Shown in pieces: positions 7,906 to 16,463 of a stretch of 64,000 nt of DNA. The notes beneath the pieces are model-generated. The model was given only the letters and a program-made list of their open reading frames with translations, did not search any database and had not been told where the DNA came from. Source of the stretch: Frigoriglobus tundricola (GTDB lineage Bacteria; Planctomycetota; Planctomycetia; Gemmatales; Gemmataceae); assembly GCF_013128195.2 (NCBI RefSeq), contig NZ_CP053452.2:3596001-3660000 (forward strand), read 5' to 3'. Numbering within the stretch: position 1 is the first letter of the stretch; each line of letters starts with the position of its first letter. Made by a program: the position numbers and the translations under genes.

Positions 7906-8838
7906 GTGAACATCCGTACTTTCAAACCCGGCGACGAAGCGATCCAGGCGGCCCTGTTCAACGTCACCGCGTTCTCCCTGCCCGGGTTCAAGGCGACCAC
8001 CGCCGACGACGTGAAGAAACGCACCCGCGGGCGCGGGTTCGACCCGGACGCGCGGTTCTACGCCGAAGACGGTGGGCAGGTGATCGGCTACTGTGTGCTG
8101 GAACCGGAGCAGGGGCGGATCGGCTTCCCGTGGTGCAAGAAGGGCCACGAGGCGGCCGCCGCTCCGCTGTTCGCCGCGGCCCTGAGCGCGGCCCGCGCCC
8201 GCGGCCTCACGAGCGTGTTCGCCGCGTACCGGCGCGACTGGCAGCCGGTGTTGCAGTTCTTCGCCGATCAGGGGTTCGCCGTCGCCCGCGAGTTCATCAA
8301 CTACTGGGCCGACCCGGTCGACCTGCCCACGCTGGTGAACCGGAGCAAGTTGCCGATCAACCGGCTCCGGCGCGAGGACCTGCCCGCGGTCGCGGCGCTC
8401 GGCACAGGCGTGATCCGTTTGCCCCCGGACAAGCTGGAGAGCTACTTTTTCGCCAACCCGTACTTCCCGGCGGAGGCGGTCCTCGTGCTGCGGGGCGCGG
8501 ACGACGCGCCGACGGCGGTGGGCATCGGGCTCGAGAGCGGCACGTACGCCGACGTGAAACGGATCGACCCGCTGGCGCCGTGCTTCCGGCTCGGCGCGTT
8601 CGGCACCGAGGGGCTGAACGCGAAGCGGGTGAACGGAATGTTCAGCTTCGTCGCGGCACCGCATCAGGCGCTGACCGCGGGCCTCGCGCTCCTGTCCGAG
8701 GCGTCGCAAGAAATGACCGACGGCACCGTGAACGCGCTGGCGGCGCAGTGCCCCTCGGACGTGCCCCACCTCGTCGGCTTCTACACGCGCTATTTCAAGG
8801 AGCACGGCCGCTTCCCGGTGCTGGAGAAGCAACTGTAA
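7906..8838 (+). CDS. GNAT-like acetyltransferase family protein
   Basis: A 310-residue soluble protein that begins, from a GTG at 7906, with the GNAT-type opening VNIRTFKPGDEAIQAALFN. The first half has the layout of a GNAT N-acetyltransferase (YAEDGGQVIGYCVLE followed by an Ala/Arg-rich helix), and a second related unit appears to follow from about residue 150 (NRLRREDLPAVAALG). This suggests a tandem-GNAT protein. The acetyl-CoA-binding Q/RxxGxG/A loop is not obvious. The frame remains open far upstream, but that part runs antisense to the membrane glycosyltransferase and was excluded. The substrate cannot be inferred. Confidence 0.72.
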   Translation: MNIRTFKPGDEAIQAALFNVTAFSLPGFKATTADDVKKRTRGRGFDPDARFYAEDGGQVIGYCVLEPEQGRIGFPWCKKGHEAAAAPLFAAALSAARARGLTSVFAAYRRDWQPVLQFFADQGFAVAREFINYWADPVDLPTLVNRSKLPINRLRREDLPAVAALGTGVIRLPPDKLESYFFANPYFPAEAVLVLRGADDAPTAVGIGLESGTYADVKRIDPLAPCFRLGAFGTEGLNAKRVNGMFSFVAAPHQALTAGLALLSEASQEMTDGTVNALAAQCPSDVPHLVGFYTRYFKEHGRFPVLEKQL

Positions 8839-8863
8839 CGGCCGGGCTTCGTGCCGCCTTTGG

Positions 8864-9238
8864 TCAGCCGAGGACCACCCGCGTTTCGGCCGCGGTCGCG
8901 TTATTCGTGACGGGTCGGATGGTGATATCGACATGCCGACCGAGGAGGTTCAGGAACTTGAACAGCCGGTCGGTGGTGTATCCGCTCGTGCGCCCGCGAA
9001 CCAGGGCCGAGACTTTCGGCTGGTCCAGTCCGAGAAGCTTGGCCGCCTGCATCTGGTTGAGTCCCTGCTCGGCAATGAGGTCGCGAATCTGCTGCACGAG
9101 CCTCGCCTTCACGAGAGCCAGATCCGGTTGCGCGATACCGAGTTCAGCGAACACGTTTCCGCCCCCCGCTTCGACCTGAGCGGGGGGCTCAGTCGCGGCC
9201 TTCTTCGTCCCCCTTTTGCTCCGTCTGGAGCTTGGCAT
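8864..9238 (-). CDS. higA: XRE-type HigA-like antitoxin
   Basis: A 124-residue protein with a disordered, Lys/Ala-rich N-terminus and a C-terminal helix-turn-helix of the HigA-like/COG5606 group: NVFAELGI, then LNQMQAAKLLGLDQPKVSALVRG and RLFKFLNLLGRHVDI. Such proteins bind and neutralise a RelE/HigB-type toxin and repress the operon. It starts 18 bases after the toxin stop, the toxin-first order typical of higBA. The palindrome at 9605-9622 is the likely DNA target. Confidence 0.87.
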   Translation of the reverse strand: MPSSRRSKRGTKKAATEPPAQVEAGGGNVFAELGIAQPDLALVKARLVQQIRDLIAEQGLNQMQAAKLLGLDQPKVSALVRGRTSGYTTDRLFKFLNLLGRHVDITIRPVTNNATAAETRVVLG

Positions 9239-9256
9239 AATCGGCCTTCGCTTCCT

Positions 9257-9598
9257 TTAACCGCGCCTTGATCTTATCGAGCTCTTCACTTGGCGTTTTG
9301 CTACCTGTTTTTGACTTTTCTGAAACACGTGCAGTACGTACACGACGCTCGCAAATTGAACCGTGTATACGGCTCGGTACGTGCCTCCTTGGTCGTCCTC
9401 AACCACCTCCAGCACGCCCGCGCCCCCGAAGCCCTTCAGTGGCTTCGCACCGGGGTGCTTCTTACCGGTCTGCGCGTCTAATAGCGCTTGCCCGAAAACG
9501 GACTTCACCCCCTTGGGGAGTTTCCGGATGTCCTTCCGACTCGACCCCACGAACCGAAGCGGTTTCTCTTCGGGCGAATCACCCTCACTCTTCGCCAC
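9257..9598 (-). CDS. higB: RelE/HigB-type (phage Gp49-like) toxin
   Basis: A 113-residue protein of the Gp49-like/HigB group of RelE-superfamily toxins. The visible family pattern is PLRFVGSSRKDIRKLPKGV, then GAKPLKGFGGAGVLEVVED and YRAVYTVQF, ending with VYVLHVFQKSQKQ. Members cleave mRNA on the ribosome. I set the start at the GTG at 9598 (VAKSEGD). A TTG at 9631 would extend the frame, but it has no Shine-Dalgarno sequence and would place the operator palindrome inside the coding region. The gene is followed after 18 bases by the antitoxin. Confidence 0.85.
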   Translation of the reverse strand: MAKSEGDSPEEKPLRFVGSSRKDIRKLPKGVKSVFGQALLDAQTGKKHPGAKPLKGFGGAGVLEVVEDDQGGTYRAVYTVQFASVVYVLHVFQKSQKQVAKRQVKSSIRSRRG

Positions 9599-9604
9599 GT
9601 CTAT

Positions 9605-9622
9605 TATGCCTTTTTTGGCATA
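9605..9622. promoter_or_regulatory. Palindromic operator of the higBA-type module
   Basis: TATGCC and GGCATA flank six T residues, giving a perfect 6+6 inverted repeat ending 7 bases before the toxin GTG start. A short palindrome over the promoter/ribosome-binding region is where the HTH antitoxin of such modules represses its own operon. Binding is inferred; the palindrome itself is seen. Confidence 0.65.
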
Positions 9623-9691
9623 CTCCGACAAGGAGGAACGTCGCGGTTACTCCACCGAAGTCCTCGCCCGTCAGACACCAGCGAGTGTGCC

Positions 9692-12682
9692 TCACTTCTT
9701 CGGCCAGATCACCCGGCCGGGCGCGGTCGTCCGGATGCTGTAAAGCGTGCCGCCGCCGGTGATGTACAGCGTCTTGAGGTCGTCGCCGCCGAACGCACAG
9801 TTCGTCACCTCGTCGGTCGGCACGGCGACGAACGCGAGCAACTTCCCGCTCTCCGGGTCGATGACGTAGATGCCCCCCTTCACGTCGGGCGCGGGTTCGG
9901 CCGGCGGGTTCGGCTTGTTCAGCCCGCCCGCCACGTACAGCCGGCCCTTGCTATCCTGCTTCACCCCGTCCGGCCCGCGGCCCTTGCCCCAGTCGTGTAG
10001 CAACTTCTGGCTCTTGAGATCGACGCGGCCGTCGGCCTTCAGGTCGAAGCGGTAGAGCTTCCGCGCGCCGCCCGTGTCGTTGTTGTTGTCCGCAACGAAC
10101 AGGTACTTGTCGTCGGGCGAGACCAGCACGCCGTTGGCGCGTTCCACCTCGCGGCCGATCACACGACTCACCGTACCGTCGGGATCGATGCGGTACACGC
10201 CCTCGATGGTGTTCCCCTTCTCGTCCTTCTGCTGCATGTCCGACCGCGGGCCGTACCGCGGGTCGGAGAAGTAGATGCGGTTCTTGGAGTCGATGGTGAG
10301 GTCGTTCGGCTGGTTGTACTTCTTGCCGCCGAAGCGATCGGTGAGGACCGTGCGTTTGCCTGTGCGGTCGATGCGGCTGACCGAGCGCGACACCGGTTCG
10401 CAGCACACGAGGTTGCCGTCGCGGTCGAAGAGCAGGCCGTTGGTGCCGGCCTTCTCGCGCCAGATCGTCTTCTCGCCGGTGGGCGTGAGTTGGTGAATGC
10501 CCTTCTCGCCGCTGGTGAACACGCCGAACTTCGGGTCCCACGCCGGCCCCTCGCCGCCGGCCCCTTCCGCCGAGAGCGGCACGAGCTTCGCCCCCGGCTC
10601 GAAGATCGGTTCGTCTTTCGCGTCGGCCGCGACCAGGCCCAGTTCCTTCAGCACGGCGGCGGGTGTGGTGATGACGAAATCTTTCTCCTTGCCGAGCAAC
10701 TTGAACGCGGCTGACGCCGGCGCGTAAGCGGTCGCGAGTTCGTCGGGCTTCAGCGCCTTCCCGCCGCCGGAGACGCCGCCCGCGATGACGAGGCGCTTCG
10801 GCGCGCATAGCGCCGCGATGTGCCCGACGTCGCCCACGTCGCGGAGGATGCCGGGCGCGAGTGTGCCGAGCCGCTGGTTCGCCAGCGGTTCGTCCGTGAC
10901 GAAACTCGCGAGCGTGTCGACCGCCGCAACCCGGGCAATGCGTTTCTCGGTACCGTCGGCCGCTGCCACGCACAACGCGAGCAGACCGGCCGGGCCTTGA
11001 CCAACGACTGTAACGTCTTTCAAGCCGCCCTCATCCCGGAGTACGAGCAGTACCCGTTGGGCGTCGGTGCGCCACTGCTCCAACAGCGGTCGCCCGAGCC
11101 ACAGCGCCCATTCAGCGGAGTTGTGGTCCGGTGCCCGGCCGACCCGTTCGCCGGCGGCGGCCAGCGTCCCCGTCCCGCGAAGGTCAAACGTCACAACGGT
11201 TGCCCCCGCTCCCTTCAACAGGTGGTACAAGTCACTTTTCTGGGCCGCCGCGGCGCCTTCCAGGTTCAGCAGAACCACCACTGGCGCGCTGGGGGCACCG
11301 GCGTCCACCCGACCGTTCAGCGTCACACCATCTTCTGGACCGATCGTGAGCACTCCACCCCCCAGGCGCCGGTCGATGTTCACGCTGCTGGGGCCGTGCA
11401 CAATCCTGCCGAGAGCGGTTCGACGCACATCGCCCTCTCGGTTCCACTGCTCTTTTGAAAGCGGCACCGGCTTCGCCGCAATCAACTTCCTCCCCTCCTG
11501 CGCCGCGAACTTCGGGATCGTCGTGAAGTCCTTCGGCCGCGTGTCGCCGGGGAAGCACCGCAGGTCTTCCGGCTTCTCGGTCTCGAACTTCGGCTCCGGG
11601 ACCGGGTCGCCTTTGCCCTCGCCCTTGAGGTGCAGCGTCATGAAGCCGTACATCGCCTCGCGCATCGCCTTGCTGTAGTCGTGCGGCGACTCGAAGATCG
11701 CGTGTTGAAGGTGGTCCGGCTTGCCGAGCAACTTGTAAACCGGTGCGGTGAGCGCGAGCGACTTCTTGGCCTCACCCACCGAGAACTGGAAGGCGTCCTT
11801 GGTGGCGCTCACCACCATGAGTGCTCGGGGGGCGGTCAGCGCGAGGACCGCCCACTCTTCGGTGAACGTGAGCGCGCCGGGAACCACCTCGCACATGCAG
11901 CACGCCGCCTGCAAGTACGCCTGATAGTTGCCGACCGAGCACACCGGTACGACGCACTTGAACCGCTTGTCCCACGCGCCGGCGTACATGGTCTGGTTGC
12001 CGCCGCCGCTGGCGCCGGTGATGCCAATTTTTGACTTGTCCACTTCCGGGCGCGTTTCGAGGTAATCGACGGCCCGCATGTTCTCGTACACCTGGAGCCC
12101 GGATAGAGGCGTGCCGAGCGGGAGCAGCGTTGCGGCGGTCATGTCGCCGTGGTATTCACCGAGGGCGGTGCCGACGCCACGCTCGCCCGCGCCGAACGCA
12201 TCCACGCACAGCACCACGAAGCCGAGTTTCGCCGCGCCGATGCACCGCGACTGAACCACCGGGTCCTGCTTCGCCCCCTTCCAGTGCCCGTGAACCATCA
12301 AGATCGCCGGGGCCGGTTGCTTCTTCGCGGCGTCGGGGATGTAGAGGTTCGCGGTCATGCGGACGCCGGGCCGCGTCTGGAACGTGAGCTTCTCGACGGT
12401 GTAACCGTCACGTTTGAGCGGGTCGCCGTGTTGCACGGGATCGAGGGCACACGGCTTCTCCGGGAACCCGCCCCACGCCGCGAGCAGGTTCTTCCGCAAC
12501 TCCGCGTCCCGCTTCTGCCACTCTTCGGCCGAGGTCGGTGCCCGGTCGTTCTTCCGCAACTCGGCGGCCCGTTTGAGTACGAACGCCTGGTACTGCTTGG
12601 CCGGCGGCACCTCGTCCGCGGCCGGACTGACGGGGACCGCAACGAACAACGCACTGAAGGCGAGGGCAACGACACGCGACAT
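9692..12682 (-). CDS. Secreted two-domain enzyme: acetyl-xylan-esterase-like hydrolase plus SMP-30/gluconolactonase-like propeller
   Basis: A 996-residue protein with a signal peptide (ALAFSALFVAVPVSPAADE). Residues ~90-350 are an alpha/beta hydrolase of the acetyl esterase/DUF1400-like type, with nucleophile Ser225 in GASGGGNQT, acid Asp296 in SATKDAFQF and His334 in ESPHDYSKAM. A second, degenerate hydrolase-like half follows to about residue 690. The last ~300 residues form an SMP-30/gluconolactonase/LRE-like beta-propeller with the calcium-binding and active-site signatures NGLLFDRDGNL, NQPNDLTIDSKNRIYFSDPR and ADNNNDTGG. This suggests breakdown of acylated or lactonised sugars outside the cytoplasm. 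The substrate is unknown. Transcribed divergently from the membrane protein at 12877. Confidence 0.85.
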   Translation of the reverse strand: MSRVVALAFSALFVAVPVSPAADEVPPAKQYQAFVLKRAAELRKNDRAPTSAEEWQKRDAELRKNLLAAWGGFPEKPCALDPVQHGDPLKRDGYTVEKLTFQTRPGVRMTANLYIPDAAKKQPAPAILMVHGHWKGAKQDPVVQSRCIGAAKLGFVVLCVDAFGAGERGVGTALGEYHGDMTAATLLPLGTPLSGLQVYENMRAVDYLETRPEVDKSKIGITGASGGGNQTMYAGAWDKRFKCVVPVCSVGNYQAYLQAACCMCEVVPGALTFTEEWAVLALTAPRALMVVSATKDAFQFSVGEAKKSLALTAPVYKLLGKPDHLQHAIFESPHDYSKAMREAMYGFMTLHLKGEGKGDPVPEPKFETEKPEDLRCFPGDTRPKDFTTIPKFAAQEGRKLIAAKPVPLSKEQWNREGDVRRTALGRIVHGPSSVNIDRRLGGGVLTIGPEDGVTLNGRVDAGAPSAPVVVLLNLEGAAAAQKSDLYHLLKGAGATVVTFDLRGTGTLAAAGERVGRAPDHNSAEWALWLGRPLLEQWRTDAQRVLLVLRDEGGLKDVTVVGQGPAGLLALCVAAADGTEKRIARVAAVDTLASFVTDEPLANQRLGTLAPGILRDVGDVGHIAALCAPKRLVIAGGVSGGGKALKPDELATAYAPASAAFKLLGKEKDFVITTPAAVLKELGLVAADAKDEPIFEPGAKLVPLSAEGAGGEGPAWDPKFGVFTSGEKGIHQLTPTGEKTIWREKAGTNGLLFDRDGNLVCCEPVSRSVSRIDRTGKRTVLTDRFGGKKYNQPNDLTIDSKNRIYFSDPRYGPRSDMQQKDEKGNTIEGVYRIDPDGTVSRVIGREVERANGVLVSPDDKYLFVADNNNDTGGARKLYRFDLKADGRVDLKSQKLLHDWGKGRGPDGVKQDSKGRLYVAGGLNKPNPPAEPAPDVKGGIYVIDPESGKLLAFVAVPTDEVTNCAFGGDDLKTLYITGGGTLYSIRTTAPGRVIWPKK

Positions 12683-12876
12683 GAGATCACCGAAGAGGGA
12701 ACGCGGGCGGATGGCGTCAGTGTGACGCGGAGGTGCCCGCAGTGCAACGATTTTGAGTTGTCAGAATCGCGCGCGACTGCCGTTGCTCGCATCTCAGGTC
12801 CGGTCCGAAACTCCTCTCCCACCTGAATTTTGTTCTACGCTTCCCGCAGACGTTCCCGACTGCTGGAAGCGCACGC

Positions 12877-14514
12877 ATGTTTCACCGCTTGTTCCGTCCG
12901 GAAACCGTGTTCTTCCTGCTCACGTGGCTGGGGCTCACGGTGGCGTTCCGCGACCGCGGGTTCTACGACCCCGGGGCGCTCTGGCACGTGAAGGTCGGCG
13001 AAATCATCCTCGACCGCGGCATCCCGCAGACGGACCCGTTCAGTTACACGTTCGAAGGCCAGCGCTGGGTGCCGCAGCAGTGGGGCGCGGAAGTGCTGAT
13101 GGCACTCGGGCACCGCGCCGGCGGCCTCGACACGATGCTCCTGGGCTTCACCGCCGGCGTGGCGCTCCTGTACGCGCTCATCTTCCGCCGCGCCGTGCAA
13201 GGCGGGATGGGACCAATCCTCGCGGGCGTGATCGTGGGCGGCGTGCTGTGCGTCGGCGCGTTCCACTACTTCGTCCGCCCGCACATGTTCACCATTGCGT
13301 TCCTCGGCTGGACGATGATGTGCGTCGTCGATTACGAGCGCGGCCGCTGTACCGAGTGGCGCCTCGCGGGTCTGATCCCGCTGTACGTGCTGTGGGTGAA
13401 CCTGCACGGCGGCGTCCTCGGCGGCACGATGACGCTGGGCCTGGCCGTCGCGGGGTGGGGCATGCTCTTTCTGGCGAACGGCCGGCGTGAGCCGGCTGGT
13501 GAGGCGTCGGCGCAAAATGACGCGCCGACGCCTCACCAGCCGGCTCACGCCGGCCGTTCGCCCATCCGCTCCTGGCGCACCGCCCTCCTCCTCGTCGCCA
13601 TCGTAGCCGCGTGCGGGCTGACGCCGTTCGTGAACCCGCACGGCCTGGAGATGATTCGCATCTGGCAGCGCATCGTCGCGTCGAAGGTGCTGCCGGAAGT
13701 GGTGAACGAGCACATGCCGCTCGACCCGACCTCGCCGCTCGGGCTCACGGTCGTCGCGCTCGGCGTGTTCTACCTCGTGATGCTCGCGGGTACGCTCCCG
13801 AAGGCGCCGCGCGTGAGCTGGTTGATCCCGCTGGTCTGGTTCGCGCTGAGCTTCAAGGGCATCCGGCAGGGGCCGCTGTTCGCGGTGTGCGCGTGCGTCG
13901 CGCTGGCCGACCTGTGGAAGCACACGCTCTGGCACCGTTTGCTCGTGAAGCACGGCGACGGCTCGACCGCGTGGGACGCGGGCAACGCCGCCGAAGCCGC
14001 GACCCGCACCGGGGCGCTCGGGACCGCCTTCGTGGTGCCGGCGCTCGTGGTGCTGCTCGCGGTCGTGCTGCAAGTGAACCGTGTGGAAGCGCCGGTGCTC
14101 GGCAGCGGGTGGGCGCGGCTCGATCCCAATTTCATTCCGTCGGACATGACGCGCGAAGTGACCGAGTACGCGGCGAGCGTCCCCCCCGGCACGCCGATCT
14201 TCAACGACGCGAACCTCGGCGGCTACCTCATCTACCACACGCCGAACCTGAAAATCTTCATGGACGACCGGTGCGAGTTGTACGGCGACGACTGGATTCG
14301 CGCGTACTCGGACACGCTCGGGCTCCCGCCGGAAAAGCTCGGCCCGGTCTTCGAGGAGTGGGCGCAGCGCTACCAGTTTCAGCGGGCCATCGTGATGACC
14401 AACCCGCCGGAGCGGGAGCAGCCGTCGATCGAGCGGTACCTGTCCGGCACGCCCGCGAAGTGGCGCGAGGTCGCCCGCGGCAAGCGCGCGGTGATGTTCG
14501 AACGCGTTCCGTAA
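12877..14514 (+). CDS. Polytopic membrane protein with soluble C-terminal domain, GT-C-like
   Basis: A 545-residue protein with about ten hydrophobic helices over its first 400 residues and a soluble C-terminal domain. The segment after helix 1 (FRDRGFYDPGALWHVKVGE) carries acidic residues in the place GT-C glycosyltransferases use for catalysis, and the repeated DP..W.H pattern resembles bacterial membrane mannosyltransferase-like proteins. The C-terminal part (GTPIFNDANLGGYLIYH) recurs in planctomycete proteins of this type. A perfect 41-base inverted repeat lies inside the gene at 13473-13562 and adds about 30 Ala/Pro/Arg-rich residues between two membrane helices without breaking the frame. 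GGAAG lies upstream of the ATG. Function is not established. Confidence 0.7.
   Translation: MFHRLFRPETVFFLLTWLGLTVAFRDRGFYDPGALWHVKVGEIILDRGIPQTDPFSYTFEGQRWVPQQWGAEVLMALGHRAGGLDTMLLGFTAGVALLYALIFRRAVQGGMGPILAGVIVGGVLCVGAFHYFVRPHMFTIAFLGWTMMCVVDYERGRCTEWRLAGLIPLYVLWVNLHGGVLGGTMTLGLAVAGWGMLFLANGRREPAGEASAQNDAPTPHQPAHAGRSPIRSWRTALLLVAIVAACGLTPFVNPHGLEMIRIWQRIVASKVLPEVVNEHMPLDPTSPLGLTVVALGVFYLVMLAGTLPKAPRVSWLIPLVWFALSFKGIRQGPLFAVCACVALADLWKHTLWHRLLVKHGDGSTAWDAGNAAEAATRTGALGTAFVVPALVVLLAVVLQVNRVEAPVLGSGWARLDPNFIPSDMTREVTEYAASVPPGTPIFNDANLGGYLIYHTPNLKIFMDDRCELYGDDWIRAYSDTLGLPPEKLGPVFEEWAQRYQFQRAIVMTNPPEREQPSIERYLSGTPAKWREVARGKRAVMFERVP
13473..13562. repeat. Perfect 41-bp inverted repeat inside a coding sequence
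   Basis: Arms 13473-13513 and 13522-13562 are exact reverse complements with an 8-base spacer (AAAATGAC). The insert is read in frame as NGRREPAGEASAQ...PAHAGRSP in a loop between membrane segments. The outer 24 bases of one arm recur at 14655-14678 inside the next gene, so this is a mobile or recombining palindromic element, not a chance hairpin. Confidence 0.9.
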
Positions 14515-14632
14515 CGGGCCGCCCGATCGGTGCGGACCGAGTTTTCACTTAGGACAAGCGGACAGAACCTACCCCCCGGCCCCCTTACCCGAATCCGCCT
14601 GTCGGTCGCCCCCGCGGCCGAAGGGTGAAGCG

Positions 14633-15262
14633 TTACTGGGAGTCGGCCCCACCGGCCGGCTCACGCCGGCCGTTCGCCTCGAACGTCGCGAGCCGGGCCG
14701 CCAGCCTCTCCTTCACCTGCGGCCACTCCGGCGCGGTGATACTAAACACGACCGTGTCGCGGATGCGCCCGCCGCGGGTGATCGCGTGCGCCCGCAGCAC
14801 GCCCTCGCGCGTCGCACCCAGCTTGGCAATCGCCGCTTGCGACCGCGTGTTGAGCAGGTCCGTGACGAGCTGCACGCGGTTCAGCCCGAGGGCCTCGAAC
14901 GCGTGCGCGAGGAGCAGGAACTTGCACTCCGGGTTCACGGCGCCGGCCCACTGGTCCGGGCGGTACCACGTCCAGCCGATCTCGACGCGCTTGTGCAGCG
15001 GGATCGGTTCGATGTAACTCGTCGCGCCGATCAGTTCCTCGGTCGCGAGGAGCCGCACCGCGTAGGGCAGCCGCTTCCCGGCGGCGCGGTGGGCGAGCGC
15101 GTCATCGAACACGCGGTCGAACTCCGGACCGCGGCCGTTCACCGGCATGAACTGCCACACCCGGTCGTCGTCGCCCGCGGCGCGCAAGCCGGCGCGGTGT
15201 TCCTCCGCGAACGGTTCGAGCCGCACCCACCGGCCGGTGAGAACCGGCGCCGTGATGTCCAT
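14633..15262 (-). CDS. RimJ/RimL-type GNAT acetyltransferase
   Basis: A 209-residue GNAT protein of the RimJ/RimL (Acetyltransf_3) group, which acetylates amino groups of proteins, peptides or small molecules using acetyl-CoA. Typical features are the opening VLTGRWVRLEPF, the segment IGATSYIEPIPLHKRVEIGWTW, and the late motif NTRSQAAIAKLGATREGVLR, which forms the acetyl-CoA-binding end of the fold. The last residues (EANGRREPAGG) are encoded by a copy of the palindromic repeat at 14655 and look like a late addition to the C-terminus. Convergent with the preceding membrane protein gene. Confidence 0.87.
   Translation of the reverse strand: MDITAPVLTGRWVRLEPFAEEHRAGLRAAGDDDRVWQFMPVNGRGPEFDRVFDDALAHRAAGKRLPYAVRLLATEELIGATSYIEPIPLHKRVEIGWTWYRPDQWAGAVNPECKFLLLAHAFEALGLNRVQLVTDLLNTRSQAAIAKLGATREGVLRAHAITRGGRIRDTVVFSITAPEWPQVKERLAARLATFEANGRREPAGGADSQ
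14655..14678. repeat. Partial copy of the 13473 palindrome arm
   Basis: These 24 bases (starting GCCGGCTCACGCC) are identical to the outer part of the right arm of the repeat at 13522-13562. Read on the minus strand they encode NGRREPAG at the very C-terminus of the acetyltransferase, the same peptide the left arm encodes in the neighbouring membrane protein. Confidence 0.85.
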
Positions 15263-15395
15263 AGGTACTCCATAAAAGAGTGTTCACCGCAGAGACCGTA
15301 AGGGCCGCAGAGGAGAGGAGGAAGAGCCCGGGGCGAAGTTCGCATCGACCCGGCGTTTTCCGCTCCGGTCCCAGCGTTCTCCGCGGTGGGTGCTC

Positions 15396-16229
15396 TTATT
15401 CCTCTTCCGGGCGCGCCCGGTTGCCCCAGTGCGGCGGCGGGTCGCCCGCGACCACGACCCCCTTGTCGTGCCAGCCCATGTACGCCCGCACGTCGCCCGA
15501 CGTGTACCGGAGCGTCAGGCCGCAGCGGCGCCGGTCGCTGTCGTTCGCTTCCGAACCGTGGAGCAACAGGTCGGAGTGGAGCGACGCCTCGCCGGCCTTC
15601 AGTTCGACGTACACCGGCGCGCCGTACTTCTCCACGTCCGGAACCGTTTGGTTCAGCACGTTCGTCGGGTCGTTCTCGCTCAGCTTGTAGGTGAGGTGGC
15701 CCAGGACGTGCGTGCCGGGGATGTACCTCATGCACGCGTTGCCGCGGTCGGCGTCGTCGATGGCGAGCCACACGGTCACGGCCTTCGAGGGCGTCAGCGG
15801 CCAGTAGCTCGCGTCCTGGTGCCAGCTCACCGTCTTGCCGTCGCGGGGCATTTTGCAGAAGAAGTGCGAGCCCCACGCGACCGCGCTGGGGCCGATCAAA
15901 TCAGAAACGATCGCCACGATCCGCGGGTTGGTGAGCACGTCCCACACGCGCCCGTGCCGCAGGTGCGCGGAACTGATCGAGTAGCTGTCCTTCCCTTCCG
16001 ACATGTACTTTGCGAGCAGATTGTCGAAATATGTACGGAGCCCCACCACTTCGGCGTCGGTGAAGATGCGGAGCGGGAGAATGTAGCCTTCCCGGTTGAA
16101 GTGTTCGACCTGCTCCCGCGTCAATACCTTGGGTGCGGCGTTGGTGGCCGGGTGGAACGACAGGTCGCGCGCGACCTGCTGCAAGTCGTCCTGGCCGGGG
16201 ACCGGTTGGAAGCTGGTGGGGGCGGTCAT
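15396..16229 (-). CDS. Phytanoyl-CoA dioxygenase (PhyH) family protein
   Basis: A 277-residue Fe(II)/2-oxoglutarate-dependent oxygenase of the PhyH family. The iron ligands are visible as the HxD pair His137/Asp139 in SWHQDASYWP and the distal His224 in SDLLLHGSEAN; the 2-oxoglutarate-binding arginine is likely in GLTLRYT. It also carries the PGTH segment common in the family. No signal peptide is seen, so it should act in the cytoplasm. The hydroxylated substrate cannot be told from sequence. It lies downstream of a palindromic repeat cluster and ends 130 bases before the acetyltransferase gene on the same strand. Confidence 0.9.
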   Translation of the reverse strand: MTAPTSFQPVPGQDDLQQVARDLSFHPATNAAPKVLTREQVEHFNREGYILPLRIFTDAEVVGLRTYFDNLLAKYMSEGKDSYSISSAHLRHGRVWDVLTNPRIVAIVSDLIGPSAVAWGSHFFCKMPRDGKTVSWHQDASYWPLTPSKAVTVWLAIDDADRGNACMRYIPGTHVLGHLTYKLSENDPTNVLNQTVPDVEKYGAPVYVELKAGEASLHSDLLLHGSEANDSDRRRCGLTLRYTSGDVRAYMGWHDKGVVVAGDPPPHWGNRARPEEE

Positions 16230-16338
16230 GGCGGGGGCTCGGTGGGAAGAGGTGGGGGAATTTTACACGACGGAGCGCATCGCGTCTTGTAGGCGCGGGC
16301 GCGGCGCTCCTACGATGACGCAGGTCAGAAGCAGGCCG

Positions 16339-16441
16339 ACCCCCGGCCCCTCCCTGAAGCGAGGGGAGAAAGAAGTGGCGTGGCTTCTGTCTTTCTCCCG
16401 CTCTTCTCTTGCTCCCCTCCCTTCAGGGAGGGGCCGGGGGT
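16339..16441. repeat. Inverted repeat pair of the CCCTTCAGGG-core family
   Basis: Arms 16339-16368 and 16412-16441 are reverse complements with about one mismatch; each is itself palindromic around CCCT(T/G)(C/A)AGGG. They flank about 43 bases rich in TTCTC. The right arm ends 22 bases before the ATG at 16464, so the hairpin would lie in the leader of that gene. The same family occurs at 5843 and inside mfd. Confidence 0.75.
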
Positions 16442-16463
16442 GGGTTGCCTTGGAACGTTTTCT

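Noticed and set aside
9599-9631. TTG start for the toxin gene
   Set aside because: No Shine-Dalgarno sequence, and it would place the operator palindrome inside the coding region; GTG at 9598 fits better.
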